Shown one piece after another: positions 20,284 through 29,256 of a DNA stretch of 64,000 nucleotides. Where the stretch lies: NCBI GenBank assembly GCA_028280505.1, contig JANQLO010000049.1, positions 61,975 through 125,974 of the forward strand, written 5' to 3'. The stretch is from Chromatiales bacterium. GTDB lineage: Bacteria > Pseudomonadota > Gammaproteobacteria > Chromatiales > Chromatiaceae. Below the pieces are notes generated by a model, which did not search any database, was not told the origin of the DNA, and saw nothing but the letters and a program-made list of their open reading frames with translations. Position 1 is the stretch's first letter, and each line of letters starts with the position of its first letter. A program made the translations under genes and the position numbers.

Positions 20284-20686
20284 AACGGACTAGCCCACAT
20301 ATTGCACGAAGGATTCGGACTTTGTGGGAGAGCCGGCTAAGCAGGTTGGCCGATCGTCCGAAGAGGCATAGCGCTTGCTATGGATCGAGGGACGGTCGCT
20401 CCCGGCATACGGCCTCTCGCGACACTTGCGCGTCCCTGCGTCTCGTCGGCCGAGATGCGACGCCGGATCTTTCACAAAACCGAATAGAAAAGTGTATCTA
20501 CGCCATCAAGCACAAATCGACGTACGAATGTTGATCGCCATGGTTTTATCGATCATACCGGCTCCGCCTTCGTGCAACATGCGGACCGGTACGAACCGGA
20601 TGGCTGCGCAGCCTAACATGCCGCACTGGCCAAGGTTAAGACAATCGTCGGTCCTGTGATGCACGTTCCGATCGTGTCATACCGAT
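20284..20686. other. Intergenic region without recognisable gene
   Basis: About 400 bases between two minus-strand genes. No frame with codon use like the neighbours and no RNA gene was recognised. It should carry the promoter of the HEACH protein/galU pair, but no clear -35/-10 pair was identified. Confidence 0.35.
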
Positions 20687-21115
20687 TTAACATTGCTCCC
20701 AGGGCAGACCGTGGAAACGCCAACCACCCAGTGTGCCGCGTTGGTGGTTGTCGTCGAGATCGCCTTCGAAGCCCTCGTCGATATGAAAGACGTTCTTCAA
20801 TCCGGCATCCAGCAGCGCTTTGCCGGCCTCGGACGAGCGTTTGCCGCTACGGCAAATCAAAATGACGGGTGCGCAGCCTTCATCGATGTCGCATACCGCA
20901 CCACCGAGCAGCAGCTTACGGATTTCTGCGACGAAGTGTGGATTGATTTCCCAGTCCGGTTCGTCGATCCAGGCGACATGGACGGCACCCTTCGGGTGGC
21001 CGACGAACAGATATTCCATGGTCGAGCGGATATCGACCAATAAGGCACGCGGGTCGTCTTCCAGGATCTGATAGGCCTGTTTGGGGGATAATTCGCCGGG
21101 GTCTTGGGTGCTCAT
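20687..21115 (-). CDS. Rhodanese-like sulfurtransferase
   Basis: 142 residues forming a single rhodanese domain: LSPKQAYQILEDDPRALLVD (about 9-28), RSTMEYLFVGHPKGAVHV, and the active-site loop ILICRSGKRSSEAGKALLDA (about 87-106) with the persulfide-forming cysteine. It ends with an unusual acidic HIDEGFEGDLDDNHQRG segment and GWRFHGLPWEQC, which places a second cysteine at the C-terminus. The start ATG at 21115 follows the GAGAACATC region and matches the domain start; a longer frame upstream lacks family similarity. Such proteins carry sulfane sulfur in the cytoplasm. A role in feeding the Dsr relay is possible but not shown by context. Confidence 0.85.
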   Translation of the reverse strand: MSTQDPGELSPKQAYQILEDDPRALLVDIRSTMEYLFVGHPKGAVHVAWIDEPDWEINPHFVAEIRKLLLGGAVCDIDEGCAPVILICRSGKRSSEAGKALLDAGLKNVFHIDEGFEGDLDDNHQRGTLGGWRFHGLPWEQC

Positions 21116-21287
21116 CGGATGTTCTCGTCTTTTTGGTGATGTGCAATAGCCTGTCGGGCAAGATGCTCGGGACCAGGTCTTCGGTGGCTCGCTGCAATAC
21201 AATGCCTGTCGATGGCCGATACAGTTTTTATAGACCAACACCGTGTTTCCGGCGGCGAAGAAGCGTTAATCATGGGTATTGGAAGTT

Positions 21288-22187
21288 ATGCGTGAGCGCG
21301 TGCTCGCGGCCTTGATCCGGCTGCTCGGTCGTTTGTCTTTCCGTCGTGTGGGGCGCTTGGGTGCGTTGGTCGGCCGCATGCTCTACCGTTGGTCGGGACG
21401 CGAGGTCCGAAATGCGCGGATCAACCTGGCTTTGTGTTTTCCGGATATGGATGAGCCGGCGCGGGAACGCCTGGTGCGTGCGAATCTGATAGAGACCGGA
21501 CGTAGCATGGCGCAGATGGTGCGTCTCTGGGTCGGCGACCGGATGCGTCCGACCGATCTCGTCGACGACAACGGTTTCGAACAGGCGGGTCGTGATCTGC
21601 TGGCACGTGGCCATGGCCTGATCTTCGCCTTGCCGCATCTGGGCAACTGGGAGCTCATTGCCGAGTCGATGGCCGATATCGTACCCACTACCGCGCTGTA
21701 CCGCCCTCCGCGCATGGCCTTTATGGACGACATCATGCATGCCGGCCGTGCTCGCTCCGGGGTAACGCCGGTGCCCATAGACCGGACGGGGCTGAAGGCC
21801 TTGCATGCCGCGTTGCAACGCGGCGAGGGGATAGTGATCCTGCCCGATCAAGTGCCGAAGACTGCCGGTGCATCCGGCGTGGTCGCCCCCTTTTTCGGAC
21901 ATCCTGCAATGACCATGACGTTGATCGGTCGTCTGGCGCGTCGTCATCGTGCACCGGTGCTGTTTTGTTGTGCGGTGTACGACGAACACACCGGTCGTCA
22001 CCGTTTGCATCATTTCGAGGGCGATCCCGGGATCGGTGCCGAATCGCCGGAGGAATCGGCCACGGCGCTGAACCGCGACGTGGAGCGCTGTGTTCGTGAA
22101 TTTCCTTCCCATTATCAATGGACCTATCGCCGATTCGAGATTCCCGGCAGTCAAACTCCCAGCCCGTATTCGCGTAGAACCACCTGA
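21288..22187 (+). CDS. LpxL/HtrB-family lipid A acyltransferase-like protein
   Basis: 299 residues from the ATG at 21288 (a TTG nine bases upstream is the only alternative). It shows the family signatures NARINLALCFPDMDEPAR (about 43-60), the catalytic HLGNWE in LPHLGNWELIAE (about 119-130), YRPPRMAFMDDIM (about 142-154), LPDQVPKTAGASGVVAPFFG (about 189-208) and the C-terminal YQWTYRRF. These are late acyltransferases that add lauroyl or myristoyl groups to lipid A at the inner membrane. Whether this copy acts on lipid A or another phospholipid (as in aryl-polyene loci) is open; it stands alone. Confidence 0.87.
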   Translation: MRERVLAALIRLLGRLSFRRVGRLGALVGRMLYRWSGREVRNARINLALCFPDMDEPARERLVRANLIETGRSMAQMVRLWVGDRMRPTDLVDDNGFEQAGRDLLARGHGLIFALPHLGNWELIAESMADIVPTTALYRPPRMAFMDDIMHAGRARSGVTPVPIDRTGLKALHAALQRGEGIVILPDQVPKTAGASGVVAPFFGHPAMTMTLIGRLARRHRAPVLFCCAVYDEHTGRHRLHHFEGDPGIGAESPEESATALNRDVERCVREFPSHYQWTYRRFEIPGSQTPSPYSRRTT

Positions 22188-22288
22188 ATCAGCCATAAAC
22201 CACTGATTATTCAATTGACGGAGGTTAAAGCGTCAGCCTCGACTGCCGTTACCCACTCCAGGAACTCACTTCTTCTTAGGGGCTAGGT

Positions 22289-24169
22289 ATGGGGTTGTCG
22301 GATGGGGTTTGGCGTATCGGCCGTGTGCTCATCCTGGGTTTGGTGCTGATCGGTGCCGCAGAGATTGTTGCCGCATCGACCGACAAAGCGGACGTCAGGG
22401 TGCTGATCGATATCTCCGGCAGCATGCGCCAGAATGATCCGAATAATCTGCGCCGTCCGGCGCTGCGCATGTTAGCGGGATTGCTTCAACCGGGTACGCG
22501 CGCCGGTGTTTGGACCTTTGCTCGCTGGGTGAACAATCTCGTGCCGGTGGCTGATGTCGATGCCGCCTGGAAAACGCGCATCCAGTCGATATCCAAGCAA
22601 ATCTCTTCGCCGGGCCAGTTCACCAATATCGAGGAAGTGCTTGATAAGGCATCGCGGGATTGGAGCGGGACCGATGCGACCTATGCGCGCCACCTGGTAT
22701 TGCTGACCGACGGTATGGTCGATGTCTCCAAACAGGCGGGAGACAACGAAGCATCGCGCATGCGTATCCTCGATAAGCTGCTGCCGCGGCTCAAGGCTGA
22801 CGGGGTTAAGGTGCATACGATCGCCTTGTCGGAACGCGCTGATCACGAGCTGATGAAGCGATTGGCCGGCGAAACCGGCGGTTGGTATGAGCAGGTCGAG
22901 CAGGCCGATCAATTACAGCGCGTTTTCTTGCGCATGTTCGAGACGGTCGGTGCGCCCGACAGTGTTCCATTGCAGGAAAACCGCTTCACTATCGATGGCG
23001 CCATCAGCGAGGCCACGGTCCTGGTGTTCAGCAAGTCCGACGCGGTGCCGGTGGCGCTTCGCTCGCCGTCCGGCGAGGTCTTCAAGGATTCCGATCTGCC
23101 TTCAGGCGTCGCCTGGTATCGCGATAAAGGCTACAACCTCATCACCTTGTCATCGCCGCAAAAGGGCGAGTGGCAGCTGCAGGCCGATCTCGATCCGGAC
23201 AATCGCGTCATGGTCGTCACCGCGCTGAAGCTGCAGACCTCGGAAGTACCGAGTCACATCGCGACGGGCGAAATGGCCCGTATCGAAGCCAGTCTGAGTA
23301 ACCGTGGTGAGCTGGTGACACGTAAGGCCTTCCTGCGTCTGCTCGAGGCGCGTGCGCGGACCAAACATGGTGGGGCCGAAACGCCGCAGGTGCTCAACGA
23401 CCTTGGGAACGAGGACGACGAAGCCGCCGGGGATGGGCGCTATACCATGCGCTACGGCGAAGACAGGCCGCTTGATGAAGTCGAGTTACTGATCGCTTTC
23501 GAAAGTCCGACTTTCATGCGCGAAAAGCGCTTTCGCATGGTCGTGCACAGTCCTGCCGACGCCGCCGTCGAAGCCGCTGACGATGGTTTGGTGCTGAATG
23601 TGCGGGCACAGCCGGCGGTCATGCAGCCCGGCGCAAGCGTCGTCGCTTGGCAGCAGGGTTCCGGCGGGCAACGGTTGCCGCTGGAGATCGGGACGGTCGC
23701 CGAAGGCGAGTGGTCGGCGCCGCTGGGCGACTCCACCGCGCCGACCTTTTTGACCCTGTCCGGTACCACACGCCTCGGCAACCTGATCGAACATCAGCTC
23801 GGGCCGCTGATGCCGCCGGGTGTCGAACCGCCTCCCGAACCACCACCGCCGCCGCCCGAACCCGTAGCGGAGCCTGTGGAGCCCGAGCCGGTCGTTGAGC
23901 CGGAACCCGAACCGGCGCCGCCGGAGCCGGAGTCGCCGGCCGAAACCGAGGTTCCCGAAGAGGTCGAGGTCGCCGAAGAACCCGCGGGAGACTGGGTGAT
24001 GCCCATGATTGTCTTCGGTGTCTTCAATCTGGTCTTGGCGATTGGCGGTGGGGTCTGGTATTTCCTGCGTCGTCGCAAGGGTGGCGGCGATGACGACTTG
24101 GATGCCTTGACCGACGATGACGAGGCTAAGGATGAACCGGACAAGGAGGCGAAGGAGGGCGCCGCATGA
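22289..24169 (+). CDS. VWA-domain membrane protein with Pro/Glu-rich stalk
   Basis: 626 residues. A signal peptide or signal anchor at about 10-31 is followed by a von Willebrand A domain beginning VLIDISGSMRQNDP (MIDAS Asp-x-Ser-x-Ser, about 39), with LVLLTDGMVDV near 137. A beta-rich middle part extends to about residue 510, then a Pro/Glu-rich stalk (many PEP repeats, about 513-570), a transmembrane helix (WVMPMIVFGVFNLVLAI, about 572-590) and an acidic cytoplasmic tail. The domain probably faces the periplasm. Its stop overlaps the next gene's start by four bases, so the two are translationally coupled. Function unknown. Confidence 0.8.
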   Translation: MGLSDGVWRIGRVLILGLVLIGAAEIVAASTDKADVRVLIDISGSMRQNDPNNLRRPALRMLAGLLQPGTRAGVWTFARWVNNLVPVADVDAAWKTRIQSISKQISSPGQFTNIEEVLDKASRDWSGTDATYARHLVLLTDGMVDVSKQAGDNEASRMRILDKLLPRLKADGVKVHTIALSERADHELMKRLAGETGGWYEQVEQADQLQRVFLRMFETVGAPDSVPLQENRFTIDGAISEATVLVFSKSDAVPVALRSPSGEVFKDSDLPSGVAWYRDKGYNLITLSSPQKGEWQLQADLDPDNRVMVVTALKLQTSEVPSHIATGEMARIEASLSNRGELVTRKAFLRLLEARARTKHGGAETPQVLNDLGNEDDEAAGDGRYTMRYGEDRPLDEVELLIAFESPTFMREKRFRMVVHSPADAAVEAADDGLVLNVRAQPAVMQPGASVVAWQQGSGGQRLPLEIGTVAEGEWSAPLGDSTAPTFLTLSGTTRLGNLIEHQLGPLMPPGVEPPPEPPPPPPEPVAEPVEPEPVVEPEPEPAPPEPESPAETEVPEEVEVAEEPAGDWVMPMIVFGVFNLVLAIGGGVWYFLRRRKGGGDDDLDALTDDDEAKDEPDKEAKEGAA

Positions 24170-25374
24170 GCCAGACCATGCTAATCATGTTGGCCGCCTT
24201 GGGTGCCGAGCTGTTTTTGCTGCTGCTGGTGCTCTTGTCGGTCTCTTGGTTCAGCAACCGCGGTGCCAGGCAACGTGATGCCAAAGCGGCCGCCGCACTG
24301 ATCACACGGGTCAAGGATGGTAAGCCTGAACGTGCTGCGGCGATCGAAAAGTTTCTAAACTCGGGCATGGGCATGGAAGGCGAGGTGCTGGAGCGGGCCA
24401 AGACGGCGATGCTGCGTGGTGAGTTGGTCCTGCTGCAGCGGTTTGCGGGGATCTATAAGAAACGCGATGCGGCGGCCGCGGCGCGTTTCGACGGTGACCT
24501 GGTGGCGGCACTGGAGCCCTACCATGCACTGACGGGACAAGGTGGCGTCACCGAGTCGGTGGCCGAAGGCGAGCCGGTCGACGAACAGGAACTCGAGGCC
24601 TTACGCAAAGAGAACAAACGCCTCTCGGACGAGCTGAAGATCACCATGGAGACGATGAGTCGAATGCTGAACGAGTATTCGACCATGTTCGGTGGGGGTG
24701 AGGCCGCGGCGGCGGCACCCATCTCGCCGGTTGGTATCGGCGCAGCCGCTGCCGGTGCGGCGTCTGCGGCGGAAGACGCCGCACCGACTGCCAATGATAA
24801 AGACGCCGATGATGCATTGTTTACATCAGAAGACGCTGTACCAAGCGAAATGGTGCCTGATGACGAGGCATTGTTGCCGGATGAGGATTCAATGGCGAGC
24901 GTCGCCCCTGACGGCGACGAATCGGTCATGCTCGACACCAACGATGGCACCACGGATAACGACACCGTGGCCGACGAACTGGCGGAGCTGGATGAACTGC
25001 CCGAGGTGCCGCAAGAGACGGCGGCTGATCCCGTATCTGACGGCGGGGATGTCGCGATCGAGTTGCAAGACCCGGCGACATCGTCCGTCGATGCAGACGA
25101 CGTCGCTGCCGATGTTTCGGTTGATGTTTTAGAAGAAGGTGAGATCGACATCGTCTCGATCGAAGAAGACACGGTCGAGGGCGGGGCTTCACCGGCTGCA
25201 GATCTCGACAGCGATCTTTTCGATATGCCCGAGGACGACGGCGGCGAGCAAGAAGAGGCGGCACCGGCGTTGGATGCCGAGAAGGTTGTAGAACAGTCCT
25301 CGGTCCCAAGTGATGATGAGCTGTTCGACGCGTCCGGGGACGACGAACCCAAGCCGAACAATGCCAGCAGCTAA
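24166..25374 (+). CDS. Membrane-anchored coiled-coil protein with acidic tail
   Basis: 402 residues. One N-terminal transmembrane helix (about 5-28, IMLAALGAELFLLLLVLLS), then a basic helical region with residues 50-100 rich in Arg/Lys, a coiled coil at about 137-165 (EQELEALRKENKRLSDELK), an Ala-rich linker, and a long strongly acidic, low-complexity C-terminus of about 220 residues full of Asp, Glu and Ser. No known family recognised. It starts within the last codons of the VWA gene (ATGA overlap), implying a protein complex. Thirteen bases separate its stop from the convergent soxA. Confidence 0.75.
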   Translation: MSQTMLIMLAALGAELFLLLLVLLSVSWFSNRGARQRDAKAAAALITRVKDGKPERAAAIEKFLNSGMGMEGEVLERAKTAMLRGELVLLQRFAGIYKKRDAAAAARFDGDLVAALEPYHALTGQGGVTESVAEGEPVDEQELEALRKENKRLSDELKITMETMSRMLNEYSTMFGGGEAAAAAPISPVGIGAAAAGAASAAEDAAPTANDKDADDALFTSEDAVPSEMVPDDEALLPDEDSMASVAPDGDESVMLDTNDGTTDNDTVADELAELDELPEVPQETAADPVSDGGDVAIELQDPATSSVDADDVAADVSVDVLEEGEIDIVSIEEDTVEGGASPAADLDSDLFDMPEDDGGEQEEAAPALDAEKVVEQSSVPSDDELFDASGDDEPKPNNASS

Positions 25375-25387
25375 GCCGGGTAAGCCA

Positions 25388-26227
25388 TTACCTGCGAGCT
25401 GAAGGACCGTCGTATTCCATACCGTTACTCATGTGCGATAGGAAGTACTCCAGGTTGCGGTATTCTTTGCTCTGAGCCTTGAACGGTTTGGCGCGAACCT
25501 GCTCGTTACAGCCGCTGAAACGGCGGTGAAGCGTACCCAGTTCCCCCCATTTGGAGCGATACACCGGCCAACCGGTGGCGTGACCGAGCGCTGGGCTGAG
25601 CGTATCGGTACGCATGTGCATGCCGGCACTTTCCATATGGCAATGTGCACATGAAAAGTTCAGCTGGCCGCGGCGGGCAAAGTAGAAACTCTTGCCTTCG
25701 TTATAGGCGGCCAATGCATCTTTGTCCGGGATCTCGATATCGATTTTCTGGCCGCGTGATGCATAGGACATGTAAGCCAACAGATTCGCTATCGCCCCCT
25801 TTTGGTAACTGAGCGGCTTTTCGCCGTTTGCGGTACGACATTCGTTGATCGCCAGCGGCAGTGTTACGACCATTTTGCGTTTGCTGTCCCAGTACGGAAA
25901 GTTCTTTCGTTGCCCGGGGCCTTCGTGGAAGCAATTGACGTAAGTGTTGCCGTTGGCGAAGACGGTGTTCCAGAGGGTTTCGCCCGCCTCGATCATCGGT
26001 GTGTAGGGTGGAAACGCCTCGATGGCCTTCCAACTGTCACGCGACACGCTATCGATCGTGTAGGTGCCGTTACCGAATTCGTTCAGTGGTATGCCGGGGA
26101 AACGTTTGGAAAAAAAGTCGCGATAGAGTCTGAGATCTTCCGCGGGCGTGGAATCTGTCGCTCGTTTATCTGCGAGAACAATCGACGTGATCAAAACAAG
26201 GACGACCACTAGAGCCAGTCTGGTCAT
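25388..26227 (-). CDS. soxA: SoxA, heme subunit of the SoxAX thiosulfate-oxidizing cytochrome (monoheme form)
   Basis: About 279 residues with a signal peptide (LALVVVLVLITSIVLA). There is one CxxCH heme site, FSCAHCHMESAGMH (about 200). The N-terminal second CxxCH of diheme SoxA proteins is absent (only TYVNCFHEGPGQR is seen). The active-site cysteine region RFSGCNEQVRAKPF lies near 238-251. SoxAX attaches thiosulfate to the SoxYZ carrier in the periplasm. ATG 26227 has AGGA at a better distance than the ATG two codons upstream at 26233. Last gene of soxXYZA. A monoheme SoxA corresponds to the type II or III SoxAX; no soxK is visible. Confidence 0.93.
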   Translation of the reverse strand: MTRLALVVVLVLITSIVLADKRATDSTPAEDLRLYRDFFSKRFPGIPLNEFGNGTYTIDSVSRDSWKAIEAFPPYTPMIEAGETLWNTVFANGNTYVNCFHEGPGQRKNFPYWDSKRKMVVTLPLAINECRTANGEKPLSYQKGAIANLLAYMSYASRGQKIDIEIPDKDALAAYNEGKSFYFARRGQLNFSCAHCHMESAGMHMRTDTLSPALGHATGWPVYRSKWGELGTLHRRFSGCNEQVRAKPFKAQSKEYRNLEYFLSHMSNGMEYDGPSARR

Positions 26228-26259
26228 GATCATCCTGTTGTCTTGTCCGGAGCGAATGC

Positions 26260-26290
26260 AGGGGAAACCCGGGTGGACCGGGTTTCCCCT
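26260..26290 (-). promoter_or_regulatory. Perfect 13-bp hairpin between soxZ and soxA
   Basis: AGGGGAAACCCGG (26260-26272) and CCGGGTTTCCCCT (26278-26290) form a perfect stem with a five-base loop. No T run follows in the soxZ-to-soxA direction, so it looks more like an mRNA stability or partial attenuation element than a simple terminator. Confidence 0.65.
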
Positions 26291-26304
26291 GTCAGCGGGT
26301 ATGC

Positions 26305-26622
26305 TTATTTGATTTTCGCCGACGCGCTATCCGAACCGCCCTGGTTGTCGGTCCAACTGATTTTCACCTCGTCACCCTTTGCCGCGCCGGTGAAGGCGAA
26401 TGACAGATAGGGGTTTTTCGAGACGCCACCGCTCCAGTTGCTGGTCAGTACGTTCTTGCCGCCTGCCTCGGCGACGACTTCACTGATGAAATGAGCCGGG
26501 ATCAGTTTGCCGGTCTTTTTGTCCTTACGCAGACCGGTCTCCATCGGGTGCGTCATCAAGCACTTGACGGTGGTTTTATCGCCTTTGAGTTTGGCGCGGA
26601 TCTTAATGGTCTTTTTAGCCAT
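26305..26622 (-). CDS. soxZ: SoxZ, thiosulfate carrier subunit
   Basis: 105 residues, the standard SoxZ length. It has the IgG-like pattern KIRAKLKGDKTTVKCLMTHP (about 6-25), MHPMETGLRKD-type METGLRKDKKTGKLIPAHFI and the C-terminal DEVKISWTDNQGGSD, as in other SoxZ proteins. It has no signal peptide and would travel with SoxY through the Tat system. Soluble SoxYZ carries sulfur intermediates on the SoxY C-terminal cysteine. The gene lies about 50 bases after soxY and is followed by the strong hairpin before soxA. Confidence 0.95.
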   Translation of the reverse strand: MAKKTIKIRAKLKGDKTTVKCLMTHPMETGLRKDKKTGKLIPAHFISEVVAEAGGKNVLTSNWSGGVSKNPYLSFAFTGAAKGDEVKISWTDNQGGSDSASAKIK

Positions 26623-26672
26623 GGGTAATTACCTCGAATTCTTCGCAGTTGCCGGTTGAGCCGATCGCAGGA

Positions 26673-27149
26673 TCAACCGCCGCATCCGCCGATGGTGACT
26701 TTGACGCTTTTGCGTGCCGAATGCAGTTTGCCGCCGGCCTTGACCACCGCAATGACGTCACCGGTATTGGCCATTTTGATTCGGGTCGACACATCGGGTA
26801 CGCCGCCTGCGCCCATGTTGAAGGTGGCCACGAGCGGGGTATTGTTGTTGGCCGCCAGCAGTGCGATCGACTCGACACCCGACATGTCGGCGGAGATCGA
26901 TACCGGTACGACCGCGCCGTTCTCGGCGATGTCCGGCGCCTTGATCTTGATCTTGTCGGACGCATCGGTCGATGTGGCGCCCAAGGCCGCGTTCAGCGCG
27001 TCGTCCATGCTCTTGGCCTTGAAGGCCTTTTCATTCCATGCGGCCACAACGGCTTGCGGGGCAAGCAGACCGGCGCTGGCGGCAACGCCGGCGGTGCCGG
27101 CAGCCAATGAGCCTTTTAGAAAGACTCGGCGTTTGATGTTAGTAGTCAT
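26673..27149 (-). CDS. soxY: SoxY, sulfur-carrying subunit of SoxYZ
   Basis: 158 residues starting MTTNIKRRVFLKGS, a twin-arginine signal followed by AAGTAGVAASAGLLAP. The protein ends VTIGGCGG, the swinging arm whose cysteine carries the thiosulfate-derived sulfur. The start was placed at the ATG closest to the Tat motif; an ATG two codons upstream is also possible, and a third, further TTG start is unlikely. Length and both signatures are those of ordinary SoxY. Second gene of soxXYZA. Confidence 0.96.
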   Translation of the reverse strand: MTTNIKRRVFLKGSLAAGTAGVAASAGLLAPQAVVAAWNEKAFKAKSMDDALNAALGATSTDASDKIKIKAPDIAENGAVVPVSISADMSGVESIALLAANNNTPLVATFNMGAGGVPDVSTRIKMANTGDVIAVVKAGGKLHSARKSVKVTIGGCGG

Positions 27150-27200
27150 CACCATTCTCCTAAAAACTGAACAGAACGATCTCAATTAATGCCAGGCAAT

Positions 27201-27572
27201 TCAGAGGGTATAGAGATAGTCGACGATGGCATCTATTTCTATTTCCGAGAGTGCCTGGTGTTTGCCGAAAGGCGGCATGCGGGTGCCCGGGTTGTTGATT
27301 TGCGCATCCCAGATTTGGGCGCGTAACTTGGCGCGGTCCGGGAACCGGGCCTTCATTGCGATCAGGGGAGGACCAATGTCGCCGGGGCTCACACCGTCAT
27401 CCATCATATGACAAGCGAGGCAGTTACCCTTTGTTCGGTCATAAGCAACCTCTTTACCCATCTTGACGGTTTCGGCGTTCGTGGCCACGGCGCCGGCCGG
27501 CAGCATGCTCGCACCGACGAGCAGGGTGGCCAGGGTTAAGGTCGCGGATTTTATGGTCCTCCGCATCGCCAT
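27201..27572 (-). CDS. soxX: SoxX, monoheme cytochrome c subunit of SoxAX
   Basis: 123 residues with a signal peptide (TLATLLVGASMLPAGAVA) and one heme c site, GNCLACHMMDDG (about 54-65). A distal methionine is likely in TRMPPFGKHQ (about 97-106), and the C-terminus IVDYLYTL is typical of class I cytochromes. It accepts electrons from SoxA during thiosulfate binding to SoxYZ. It is the first gene of the cluster and its promoter should lie in the roughly 200 bases to its right. No soxB or soxCD is present in the window, so complete oxidation to sulfate by Sox alone is not supported here. Confidence 0.92.
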   Translation of the reverse strand: MAMRRTIKSATLTLATLLVGASMLPAGAVATNAETVKMGKEVAYDRTKGNCLACHMMDDGVSPGDIGPPLIAMKARFPDRAKLRAQIWDAQINNPGTRMPPFGKHQALSEIEIDAIVDYLYTL

Positions 27573-27771
27573 TCCTCCTAATCACTATCGTCGTTATTGT
27601 TGTTTGCGTTTATATATGACTCCGACAAGCCCGCTTTATTCACTATGTCGCGGATTCATCATCGCTGCCCCCCGACTCGCGCGAAGGTGGAAACTTAGGA
27701 TAACTCATTGAAATGCTTTGGCAAGCGCTTCGCGAGTCAGATAGCGCGTTAAAAAATACTGATGGAATAAT

Positions 27772-29253
27772 TTAGGGTTTTGCGCTTCGTTTGCGCTCTT
27801 CCTCATCCAGTTCGTCACGCAGTTCTGCAAGGCGGGACTCGAGCCGGGACGATTCGTAAAAATCCAGTTCGGGACGTTTCAATGCGATTTCGAGTTGCAG
27901 GATCGCCTGTTTCAAAGAACCAATCAGATAATAGTACTCGGAGAGATATTTGTGACCCTGCGCCTGCTGGTCGAGATCGCCGGCGGCACGCGACAGCAGT
28001 CGATATACACGCGGTTCATCGCTGCGATAGTTCTGAAATTCCATTAATTGTTGCATCGCACGATTCGGATTACCTGCCGCGAGTGCGGTCTCGGCAAAGG
28101 CGATATTGAGCGCATAACTACCGGGGGTTCGCGCCAGCGCATCGCTGAGTCGGTCGAGTGCGGCTCGGTAGTGGCCGTTTTCCGCGTCTACGGTTGCCCT
28201 GGCGACCAGGAATTCGGTTGTCTCGGGCTGAGACTCGAGCAGTCGATCGAGGTGGGTCGCGGCGATATCGAAACGTTTGGCACGGATCTCCGCCAGGGCG
28301 ATACCGTAAATCACTGCCGATTCGTTGCGATAACGACCGTCTTCCAACATGAGCGTGAGTTCCCGCACGGCGTCTTCGGGGCGATCGATACGACGTTGCA
28401 TCAGGTTGGTGTGCGCCAAGTGGTAACGCAGATCTTCGGGCGTCTGCCGATAGGGGAATTGTTCGGCGCGGCCAAGCGCATCTGCGGTACGGCTGGTGGT
28501 GACCGGGTGGGTCATCAAGAATTCCGGCAGCTTGCTGGCATAGACGCGGTTGGCTTTACTCATGCGCGAGAAGAAGCTCGGCATCGCGCGTGGCTCGAAG
28601 CCAGAGGTGGCCAGGATGTCTATCCCGACCCTGTCGGCCTCTTTTTCGTTTGCCCGGGTGAAGTTGATTTGTTGCTGTATCAGGGCGGCTTGGCCGCCGA
28701 CCGCGGCCGCCGCGGCGGCATCGCCGCCGACAGTCGCGCCGAGCACGACGGCAGCGAGCAATATCGCGGCATTGGGAACGCTCAGGTTGGCGGTCGTTTC
28801 CCATGCACGCAGCAGGTGTTGTTGGGTGACGTGAGCGATTTCGTGTGCCACTACCGCCGCCAGCTCGCTTTCGGTTTCGGTGGTCAGAAACAATCCGGTA
28901 TAGATTCCGATGTAGCCGCCGGGGCCTGCGAAGGCATTGATTTGGGGGTCGTCGATCAGAAAGAAATTGAACGAGGTACCACGGGCCTCGCTGTTGTCGA
29001 CCAGTCGCTGTCCCAGTGACTGGATGTAATCCGAGAGTACCGGATCGTCCATCACCTTTTCCGAGCGCCGCACGCTGCGCATGAAAGCCTTGCCGAGATC
29101 GCGTTCGCGTTTCGGCGTCATAAGACTGCCTGCGGAATTGCCGAGATCGGGCAATTCGGTATTCAGCGCGGGTACCGGTGCGTTGGTGACGCTCAACAAC
29201 AATGCGCACATCACCAAACGTGCGCCCAATGAACGTCTGCTTGCGTGAGTCAT
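27772..29253 (-). CDS. M48 family metalloprotease with TPR repeats (BepA/YfgC-like)
   Basis: 493 residues with a signal peptide, the zinc motif VVAHEIAHVTQQHLLR (His-Glu-x-x-His, about 136-151), a third ligand region NEKEADRVGIDILATSGFEP (about 204-223), and a C-terminal half of helical TPR-type repeats (about 300-480). This is the plan of BepA, a periplasmic protease and chaperone for outer membrane protein (LptD) assembly. It starts three bases after the stop of the VWA-metallopeptidase gene on the same strand. Upstream cotranscription with that gene and the MoxR gene is likely. Confidence 0.87.
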   Translation of the reverse strand: MTHASRRSLGARLVMCALLLSVTNAPVPALNTELPDLGNSAGSLMTPKRERDLGKAFMRSVRRSEKVMDDPVLSDYIQSLGQRLVDNSEARGTSFNFFLIDDPQINAFAGPGGYIGIYTGLFLTTETESELAAVVAHEIAHVTQQHLLRAWETTANLSVPNAAILLAAVVLGATVGGDAAAAAAVGGQAALIQQQINFTRANEKEADRVGIDILATSGFEPRAMPSFFSRMSKANRVYASKLPEFLMTHPVTTSRTADALGRAEQFPYRQTPEDLRYHLAHTNLMQRRIDRPEDAVRELTLMLEDGRYRNESAVIYGIALAEIRAKRFDIAATHLDRLLESQPETTEFLVARATVDAENGHYRAALDRLSDALARTPGSYALNIAFAETALAAGNPNRAMQQLMEFQNYRSDEPRVYRLLSRAAGDLDQQAQGHKYLSEYYYLIGSLKQAILQLEIALKRPELDFYESSRLESRLAELRDELDEEERKRSAKP

Positions 29254-29256
29254 GAG

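Noticed and set aside
20284..20686. Small gene or repeat family in this gap
   Set aside because: Short frames there show no ribosome binding site or family similarity, and no repeat copy was seen elsewhere in the window.
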